Below, in pieces: positions 18,789-24,895 of a stretch of DNA of 24,895 nt; position 1 is the stretch's first letter, and each line of letters starts with the position of its first letter. The stretch spans positions 135,027 to 159,921 of the forward strand of contig BFEA01000939.1 of the NCBI GenBank assembly GCA_003427395.1, given 5' to 3'. The position numbers and the translations under genes were made by a program. The notes beneath the pieces were generated by a model. It was not told the origin of the DNA and ran no database searches. It saw only the letters and a program-made list of their open reading frames with translations. Source of the stretch: Chara braunii. Taxonomy: Eukaryota > Streptophyta > Charophyceae > Charales > Characeae.

Positions 18789-21700
18789 ATGGCTGACCTT
18801 ATTGCAGGTGCAGCTGTTGGTTACGGTTTCGAACTCTTTGTGAATCGTGGTTTAGAGTTTGCTAGAGCAGTATGGGAATACAAGGAAAACTGCAGGAGCT
18901 TTGAGTCTGATATTAAAAGCACAGCTGACAATTTGAGACAACTCAAGGATATAGGGTTGACGTCCGCAGAAAGTGAGGAATTGTCCGAAAGAGTGAAGGG
19001 TCTTATATCTCAGCTGGACAAGATTAGAGGGCCTTGTGTATGGCGGGGACGGTTGTCTGCAGTTATGGTGTTCTTGAGGCGTGGACGTGCTAAGAAAAAG
19101 CTTGTGAACCTCCACGACGAGCTCAAGAAGTTGAAGAACGACCTCCATGTACAGCTGGTACAGAAGAATCTTCATGTGAGCGAGAAGAATCTTCAGGTGA
19201 GCGAGAAGACACTTCAGGTGAGCGAGGGGATTGAGGCACGCTTCGAAGAATTATGTCGCTGGGTAGATCCACAAAGCCACACCACCCACTCGAAGTTGGA
19301 GTTCAAAAAAATTGCAACTGAAGACCGAGTGTTTGGCATGGAGTATCCCTTGAGCAGGGTGTCTGAAGCTATACGTGCTCCGACAGAACAAGATGATTTG
19401 CCTGAAGTGGTTTGCCTGCACGGGATGGGTGGCGTTGGAAAAACAACACTGGCGAAACAAATTCATGATAGCGAAGAGCTGAAAAACGANTTTCCTGATG
19501 GGAACATGTTCATCTTGTGCGGGCAGGNGAGAAATGCCGATGACTTGATTCGACAGGCATTAGAAAAATNGGNGANCNGGTGTGATGGGAGTGGTCGNGG
19601 TACAGAAATGGAGTCTAGCTTGAAACAATGGCTGAAAGACAAGAGATTGCTGCTAGTGATCGATGATGTCTGGAGTCCTGACCAGATCGGGTGGGTTCAG
19701 CGTGTGGCNGATGCAAACTGTACCGTTGTTATCACAACAAGAAACAAAGATGTNGTAANNCTNCCGACGGTCCAAACTTTTCTTGTGGAGCCATTGGGGA
19801 TGGAAGACGCATACGATATGTTTTGCTATTCCGTATTCGGTAGCGAACGCCCTCCTCCAGATCTTGACGAGCTGACACGCAAAGTGTGCGCAAAATGTGG
19901 CGGGCTGCCGTTGGTTCTGCAGNTGGTGGGGTCAAATCTCTCTGCCAGAAGAGGGGACCATGACTTCTGGGAAAGATGGCTTGAATTCTTGGAGAGATCN
20001 AGCCTGGATGTGCTACCTCAGCCCGGCTGCAACGAAGACTACTATGAAAATGTCCTAANGGTCATCCAGCGGTCCATTGACAACCTCTCCTCTAAGAAGA
20101 AGAAACATCTCTTGGACATGTTTCTTGAATTGGCTCTGTTTCCNGANGATCATGAAATCGACCGTGACATGATGGAAATCCTTTGGTCAGTCCATCCACG
20201 TGTTGGTCGCCTGCAGGCTTCCAGAGATTGCATGAGCTCACTGATCAGACTCTCTCTGGTGGAGGAGCGTAACGGGGGATCGCATGTGGTCTTGCACGAT
20301 ATAGTTCGGCATGCAGCAATCTGTACGATAGACTCCATCACGCCACCTCGAACAGTCCAGGAGATTGGCAAGGGCATCGACCCCGCCGCTGGTACTAGGT
20401 GGGGGGGGGGAGGCACGAATGCAATAAACCGGTTGTCTGTGGGCGGAGATGAGAGTATGGTTGTTGATTCGGGTCACTGTGTTGTAAATGCAGGGAAATT
20501 CATGTGGATCCTCAAGGGGGAATACTCACGCTCTTCCCTTACAAGGGTTCTAGAAAGTCTAGCCCCCTCTCTCGCAAGTCTCACCCTACCTGACTTGGAG
20601 NGTTCTTANATAAAATTGCCGAGCTGNATCAGAGANTTCCCGCAGAAACATATGCNACGTCGTGACGANGGGGGNGGCGATCTGCCACCNCTGGTGCANA
20701 AGATTCTGAAGGGAATTCTCNGGTCCNGGACANCGAAAATCATAGTCTTGGAAGGTCTCCANAACTCTTCATGGCTTCCGGGCACGGCCTCCATCTCTTC
20801 ATTTCACAGTCTTCAAGCATTGTGNATAACACTTGATTGTGTCTCTGCGGAGACTGATTTCACATCAATGATTGNAGGGCTGCATCGTCTCCAGGTGCTT
20901 GTTATCCGAGTTCATAGCAACGGNCAGCTCAATCTTGACCCCAGCATTTTTCGGGAGCTGCCCTTGCTCAGGGTTCTGCGCATACATCNTGGTTCAGGAG
21001 TGCATCTAGGGTGCNAGGACCACCTTGCTCGGTTGTCAACGATCGGATCTTTGTNCCATCTCGAAGACCTTTGTCTTCATGGCTTTTGGNCGAAGATGGT
21101 CNACCTTCCTGTGGATTTCNGGAATTGGAATTTGACGAATGTCAGCTGCTTGTGGCTGTCGCTATGCCGTCTGCAGGCTTTACCACCCTCCGTCATGGGT
21201 TTATCGAAGCTGACGACACTTGACTTACATGGTTGCCATGAACTTCAGTTGCCCAAAGCGGGGAAAGGGNTCGAAAATCTNGGACGGTTAAGGCGCTTAG
21301 ATTTAGGGGATTGTGTCGGTTTGCAGTCTCTTCCTGATTCCTTTCAGGAACTNAAAAATTTGACATCNTTGAATTTGAATCACTGTGAGCGCTTGNACTG
21401 CTTGCCTGATTCCTTGGGAGAACTAACAAATCTGACTTCATTGGATTTGTCAGGCTGCAGNNGGTTGAGGTCTCTTCCTAATTCCATTGAGAAACTGACA
21501 AAGNTGAGATCNNTGGATTTATCCGGCTGTAAGAAACTGCAATTTCTACCAGACGGTATTGCGAAGCTCGCAAACATCAGCCGACTAGATCTGCGTGCGA
21601 CAGAGGTGCGTCATCTTCCCGCTGACCTGGGACATATGACGCAGCTCACAGAGTTCTCTGCCAGTTTGTTATGTCCATCATGTTCAGCACAGTTGCCTAA

Positions 21701-22409
21701 GAGTATTTCAAAGCAGGCTAGCCTTAACGGCTGTTCACTCCTCGTCGACGACTTGCGTGTGACAGCTCGTCTAACAAATTTGAGAAGTTTGGACCTCTCT
21801 CTCTGTGCTCACACGACAGGTTTATCGCACATTGGTAATCTAACAAATTTGACATCACTCCATTTATCCAGCGATACCGATTTCTGTGGGACGGGGCCAG
21901 GAAACACAGCTGCTGCTCTGAAAAACAACGCTGCACTCAAATTTGATGCTTGCAGGTGTCCAGACAAAACACAGCGGAAATGCCTTCCGGCAGAGATTGG
22001 AAACTTGACTCGTCTGAGGGAGATGTCTCTCACAGCTTTCTGCATCACGTCAGAATTTCCGAGCATCGTGCAGCTGACAAGTCTGACAAAACTCCAAATA
22101 CATAACTCGCATCTGACTTATTTGCCAGGCTCTATCAGCAGGCTGAACAGTTTGGTCGATCTCAATCTTTCTGGTTCTAGTTACCTCTCTCACCTGCCGA
22201 GGGAAATCTCTGACCTGCACAACTTGATATTGCTCCATGTGCACGGGTGTACAGCCCTCGACACTCTTCCCAGAAGCATCTTACAGATGAGAAACCTCAA
22301 AGATATGCCAGGTTTCTGGTCACTGCCATTCACAAGCCGTTATCAAATGGTACAAATGGATTGGAAACAACTTCTTAAGTCGAGAGCCTCGAAGTGTCTC
22401 GTGGACTAG
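18789..22409 (+). CDS. NLR immune receptor (RPW8-like, NB-ARC, LRR), about 1206 residues
   Basis: Intracellular nucleotide-binding leucine-rich-repeat receptor of plant immunity. I start it at ATG 18789 because MADLIAGAAVGYGFELFVNRGLEF is a typical RPW8-like beginning; the frame is open to 18648, but that part is minisatellite. Residues 1-145 are RPW8-like/coiled-coil, ending in three 7-residue repeats. NB-ARC motifs: P-loop GMGGVGKTT at 212-220, kinase-2 LLLVIDDVW around 287-295, RNBS-B TVVITTR from 312, GLPL at 372-375, and LHD at 502-504 in place of MHD. LRRs cover roughly 680-1190, with a 24-residue periodic run LxxLxLxxCxxLxxLPDS near 835-930. There are no stops or introns over 3.6 kb, but about 50 N bases leave residues undefined. 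The region after 20580 is the worst. The class (RNL versus CNL) is an inference. Confidence 0.92.
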   Translation: MADLIAGAAVGYGFELFVNRGLEFARAVWEYKENCRSFESDIKSTADNLRQLKDIGLTSAESEELSERVKGLISQLDKIRGPCVWRGRLSAVMVFLRRGRAKKKLVNLHDELKKLKNDLHVQLVQKNLHVSEKNLQVSEKTLQVSEGIEARFEELCRWVDPQSHTTHSKLEFKKIATEDRVFGMEYPLSRVSEAIRAPTEQDDLPEVVCLHGMGGVGKTTLAKQIHDSEELKNXFPDGNMFILCGQXRNADDLIRQALEKXXXXCDGSGXGTEMESSLKQWLKDKRLLLVIDDVWSPDQIGWVQRVXDANCTVVITTRNKDXVXXPTVQTFLVEPLGMEDAYDMFCYSVFGSERPPPDLDELTRKVCAKCGGLPLVLQXVGSNLSARRGDHDFWERWLEFLERXSLDVLPQPGCNEDYYENVLXVIQRSIDNLSSKKKKHLLDMFLELALFXXDHEIDRDMMEILWSVHPRVGRLQASRDCMSSLIRLSLVEERNGGSHVVLHDIVRHAAICTIDSITPPRTVQEIGKGIDPAAGTRWGGGGTNAINRLSVGGDESMVVDSGHCVVNAGKFMWILKGEYSRSSLTRVLESLAPSLASLTLPDLEXSXIKLPSXIRXFPQKHMXRRDXGXGDLPXLVXKILKGILXSXTXKIIVLEGLXNSSWLPGTASISSFHSLQALXITLDCVSAETDFTSMIXGLHRLQVLVIRVHSNXQLNLDPSIFRELPLLRVLRIHXGSGVHLGCXDHLARLSTIGSLXHLEDLCLHGFWXKMVXLPVDFXNWNLTNVSCLWLSLCRLQALPPSVMGLSKLTTLDLHGCHELQLPKAGKGXENXGRLRRLDLGDCVGLQSLPDSFQEXKNLTXLNLNHCERLXCLPDSLGELTNLTSLDLSGCXXLRSLPNSIEKLTKXRXXDLSGCKKLQFLPDGIAKLANISRLDLRATEVRHLPADLGHMTQLTEFSASLLCPSCSAQLPKSISKQASLNGCSLLVDDLRVTARLTNLRSLDLSLCAHTTGLSHIGNLTNLTSLHLSSDTDFCGTGPGNTAAALKNNAALKFDACRCPDKTQRKCLPAEIGNLTRLREMSLTAFCITSEFPSIVQLTSLTKLQIHNSHLTYLPGSISRLNSLVDLNLSGSSYLSHLPREISDLHNLILLHVHGCTALDTLPRSILQMRNLKDMPGFWSLPFTSRYQMVQMDWKQLLKSRASKCLVD
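19164..19226 (+). repeat. Three 21-bp repeats encoding KNLHVSE-type heptads
   Basis: 19164-19184, 19185-19205 and 19206-19226 encode KNLHVSE, KNLQVSE and KTLQVSE. They lie between the N-terminal domain and NB-ARC and would extend a coiled coil by three heptads. The near identity at DNA level points to recent unit gain. Confidence 0.9.
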
Positions 22410-22960
22410 GTAGCTCAGGGTTGTGTGAGTAAGGTTCCAAGTTCTCTGCAGGCCAGCATGAAAAGGAATGTAGGTCTGATCTGTCCGATGGTATTTGATT
22501 GGAGCCTCGCGCCAGAAGCACAAAGCTGCATTCCGCAGCTGCATCTAATGCTAGTATATATTGTCACATGTCTGTCAACTAGACGAAGCATTGCATAGGT
22601 AAAGGAAGGGAAAGGGGATATTATCTAGGGGTGAGACGGCGGTCAGGGGTTAGGGTTAAGTTCAAGGGGCGAGGGCGGGGTAAATAAGGAAAAAAGGATC
22701 GGTGGAAACAAGGGAGGGTTAGGACTCTTAAGAGGGGGGGAGGGGGCGATCAAGGGAGGCGAGGAAGGAGGAAAAGGAGGAGATTAGGAAGGTAGAAAAA
22801 GGTAAGAGAGAGAATATAAGGGGGCTAATATTTAAAGGATGTGAGGACAGTCAGGGGTTAAGAGACGAGAAACTAGGGTCTAGGGTTTAAACTTGAAAGC
22901 CTACTAGAAGGTTGAACAGAGAGAGGGTAAGTTAAGAGTTGCANTTCGGGCTCGGGTCCC
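22410..22960. other. NLR 3' flank, purine/G-rich stretch without a gene
   Basis: After the NLR stop the + strand becomes purine-rich. From about 22690 to 22810 it is almost pure G/A with several runs of 3-8 G, a candidate G-quadruplex/triplex region. Isolated telomere-like bits (GGGTTAGGGTTAAG near 22655; CTAGGGTCTAGGGTTTAAA near 22872) occur but form no array. I see no clear polyadenylation signal and no coding frame. Confidence 0.5.
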
Positions 22961-23085
22961 ATGGGGTCCTGTCGTCAAAAGCATATAACGCTGGGTAAAA
23001 CTCCCAGTCCCATTCTTTATGTGGGGTGGCCGGCCCCTTTTGGTGTTGTTATACTGAAAATGCACGGGAAAAAAAAAAAAGAAAA
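22961..23085 (+). mobile_element. A-tailed retroelement 3'-end remnant
   Basis: A hairpin at 22990-23008 (GCTGGGTAAAACTCCCAGT) has the same 6-7-6 layout and the same ACGCTGGG lead-in as the LINE 3' hairpins at 6968 and 17796, though the loop differs. A run of 12 A follows at 23069-23080. I take it as a short 5'-truncated copy. The left limit is arbitrary. Confidence 0.35.
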
Positions 23086-23372
23086 GATGAAGCATTGTGC
23101 GCTTGAAATGGAGAACGGAGCAGATGGCAAGAACATACAGGAGGGGAGGCAGGGGGCATTACTTGTTGTGTCTTCTCCTCAGTGACCTCTCCTTTGGCAA
23201 GGTGTTGGCTATCTCAGGGCCTACGCATTGGCAGCGGGCTTAACTTAACAGATTTTCATGATCATCTTGAAGTTTAGGTGTGATCAGGGTGGTCCTCTGG
23301 TGTGAGTGGGGATGCCATCAGTCAGACCGAGTGATCTACTGCTACTTGTAGTAGAACTTGCCGACTGGACAA

Positions 23373-23564
23373 GTATGGTGTCTTGGCGTGGTCATTCTAT
23401 TATTAATGATTGTAACAGCTTTTATTGGGTATGTGTTGCCATGGGGACAAATGAGTTTTTGGGCAGCTACTGTAATTACAAGTTTAGCTAGTGCAATACC
23501 TGTTGTAGGAGACACCATAGTAACTTGGTTATGGGGAGGCTTCTCTGTGGATAACGCAACCTTA
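23373..23564 (+). pseudogene. cob: Nuclear copy of a mitochondrial cob (cytochrome b) exon fragment
   Basis: Sixty-four uninterrupted codons translate to cytochrome b of the mitochondrial bc1 complex: [20 protein letters not shown], then the highly conserved [12 protein letters not shown] and [20 protein letters not shown]. This is the part with helix C/cd1-cd2 of the Qo site. From memory of plant cob it corresponds to about codons 116-179. Similarity begins abruptly at 23373 and stops abruptly at 23564, where a GTGTG sequence follows. There are no stops and the match is plant-like rather than animal-like. It is a NUMT or a mis-joined organelle read; it cannot make a working protein here. Confidence 0.9.
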
Positions 23565-23700
23565 GTGTGACCCGTTGACCTATAAACGCCGTAGGACGTG
23601 AAATGGTCGTTGCCCACGAAATGGACAACAATTGAAACCGGATGCAAGGCCTGCCTATGCTGCGATGCTCAGTATGAGAAAGTATGGTACATTGACCCAG
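23565..23700 (+). other. Putative 5' end of a mitochondrial group II intron
   Basis: The base after the last cob codon (TTA) starts GTGTGACCCGTTGACC, fitting the GUGYG 5' consensus of group II introns. Within the next 60 nt GACC (from 23577) can pair with GGTC, enclosing a smaller ACG/CGT stem, as in a domain I helix. The split falls between codons. I cannot identify domain V in the window, so only the 5' part seems present and its right limit is uncertain. Confidence 0.5.
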
Positions 23701-23998
23701 CCTGCTTAGCCTAGTGATTGGATCATTTTTATCTTTTTCTTCACTCCTAGTAAGTTGAAGCACAGCCCCGTGGCCACTGCTCTGTACCATTATCAGGAGT
23801 AGCTGAGGGACCGGTTGCCATTCCACTGTCGGACTTGCTGGGAAAGGCAAAAATTGTATGTTACTACGTTCCATTGTTCCCCAAAAAATTATCCTTGGAT
23901 CTGATTCTGAAGGTGGTTTTGTAGGTTTGTGGTTGATGAGCATGTCCGAGGGAGAGGTCCTTCGACACACCTGTTAAAATTGCAATGATACAGCGAAG
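23701..23998. other. No recognisable gene
   Basis: Possibly further intron or mitochondrial non-coding sequence, but nothing can be shown. No coding or RNA feature is evident. Confidence 0.4.
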
Positions 23999-24319
23999 AT
24001 GAGCATGGTGCCATGGGTCTTGCACAAGGATGACATCATGACACTCGTAAATTTGGAAATGGTCCAATGTGTTTTTTTGCAGACAAGGAGCAATAGTTGC
24101 CCTCTCTTATCCTACTGGTATCGGAACGGAGATCAGAAGCAGATCGCAGACGTTAAGAGCGTTGGGCATCCCAGACCAATTCTCGTGGAGTTACAAAGAA
24201 GACCTTTTGTAAGGGACTGGCTCTTCAATCGCCGAAATGGAACCCAACATAAACAGTCGTTCCCGGGGTGTGAAGTTGAAAAAGAAAAAAAGAAAAAAAG
24301 AAAAAAAAAAGCCAGCTAA
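23999..24319 (+). pseudogene. Possible retroelement ORF1-like remnant with A-rich end
   Basis: An open frame of 106 codons, of which the part VKSVGHPRPILVELQRRP resembles the basic RPRPI(I/L)V-x-L block of L1/Tx1-type ORF1 nucleic-acid-binding proteins. It ends in a Lys-rich tail that is simply the translation of an A-rich run (24279-24310). The similarity is short and could be chance. The A-rich run suggests another retroposed 3' end. Confidence 0.25.
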
Positions 24320-24895
24320 GGGGCAGCAGGAGGGGTGACGAAGGATTTTGCTCACTCCCAAAACCTGGGATTAAAACTTAAAAGGGGTTCAAGCCAACAA
24401 GGGGGGGAACGGGAGAACAATGTACATCGTTNCNGAGGTAGGAAGCAAGCAAATGCCGTTGCCTCAGCAAGGGATCAATTGANGGTAACGGAGGGAGGTG
24501 TTGAGTGTGCTTTCGACATAGGGGACACTGGAGCCGGTTAATAGGAACAAGGTGGAAAGGACAAAAAAAAGAAAAGAGAGGAATGTCTGAGTGAGAAATG
24601 TGCGCGCAATCCAAAGTTTNCTCGCAAAGGTACGTTTGAGTTTGCATGGGCACTCAAAAAAATGATGCAATGAAAATGAGAAGTGAGCTCAGTGAGACCT
24701 GTGGTGTGCTCACGCGATTGGGATTTGAGCATTTGAGGACTGTTTTGCCATCCTGATGTTCTCAAAGCTCCTTTCTGGAAGGATTCACGCTGCAGACATC
24801 CCGAGTCCGGGTACCCAACAAGAAAAGTCCAGTCCAGTCGAGTCCAGTCCCAAGTCCTATATTGCAGCATGTCCCAGGAAAGTCCGGAAGCAACC
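24320..24895. other. No recognisable gene; short GTCCA repeat near the end
   Basis: Several N bases and short frames without family signs. At 24827-24850 the pentamer GTCCA is repeated about five times with one change. Nothing else is annotatable. Confidence 0.5.

Noticed and set aside
22650-22885. Telomeric repeat array
   Set aside because: Only two isolated, imperfect TTAGGG-like pieces; no tandem array.
23200-23372. 3' end of an upstream cob intron
   Set aside because: A 7-bp hairpin near 23334 is present but it lacks the domain V pattern of group II introns, and no group I core is visible.

Overview
The window looks like nuclear DNA of a streptophyte (a green plant lineage; a charophyte alga or bryophyte would fit). 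Three things point this way: L1-type LINE retrotransposons of the plant kind (CCHC zinc-knuckle ORF1, APE endonuclease, reverse transcriptase, zf-RVT), a plant-type NB-ARC/LRR immune receptor with an RPW8-like N-terminus, and a nuclear fragment of a plant-type mitochondrial cob gene that runs into what looks like a group II intron. I cannot name the species from sequence alone. Isolated N bases are frequent in multicopy-type coding sequence (LINE endonuclease, NB-ARC and LRR), as expected where similar copies or alleles disagreed during assembly.

Layout. 1-7154: one nearly full-length LINE on the + strand, entering from the left edge inside ORF1 and ending in a poly(A) tail; both ORFs are broken by a few stops and frameshifts. 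7155-9312: short repeats, a tRNA-like element with a 48-bp internal duplication, a (TG)n tract, a 224-bp tandem repeat and two minus-strand tRNA-like modules. 9461-10774: degraded coding remnants, including a second LINE ORF2 3' end, separated by an AT-rich foldback element (about 520 bp) with terminal inverted repeats. 10797-11713: a 69-bp tandem duplication and purine-rich open frames of unknown nature. 11854-13863: a 2-kb imperfect palindrome of two ~1-kb arms, each with a TATA box facing the centre and with tRNA-like modules. 13864-17536: no recognisable gene, with a low-complexity AT-rich block. 17537-18690: poly-C/CA tract, a LINE 3'-end remnant, a perfect 123-bp inverted repeat around a CT microsatellite, a GA microsatellite and a degenerate minisatellite.

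18789-22409 is the only intact-looking gene: an intronless NLR of about 1206 residues (RPW8-like, NB-ARC, LRR). Downstream are a purine/G-rich stretch, another A-tailed remnant, the cob fragment (23373-23564 plus putative intron start), and a possible ORF1-like remnant of another retroelement.

Apart from the NLR the window is dominated by retroelement debris and repeats; there is no operon-like organisation. The most unusual structures are the 2-kb palindrome with converging TATA boxes, a compensatory base change in a hairpin shared by A-tailed 3' ends, and the unspliced mitochondrial exon-intron junction in nuclear DNA.
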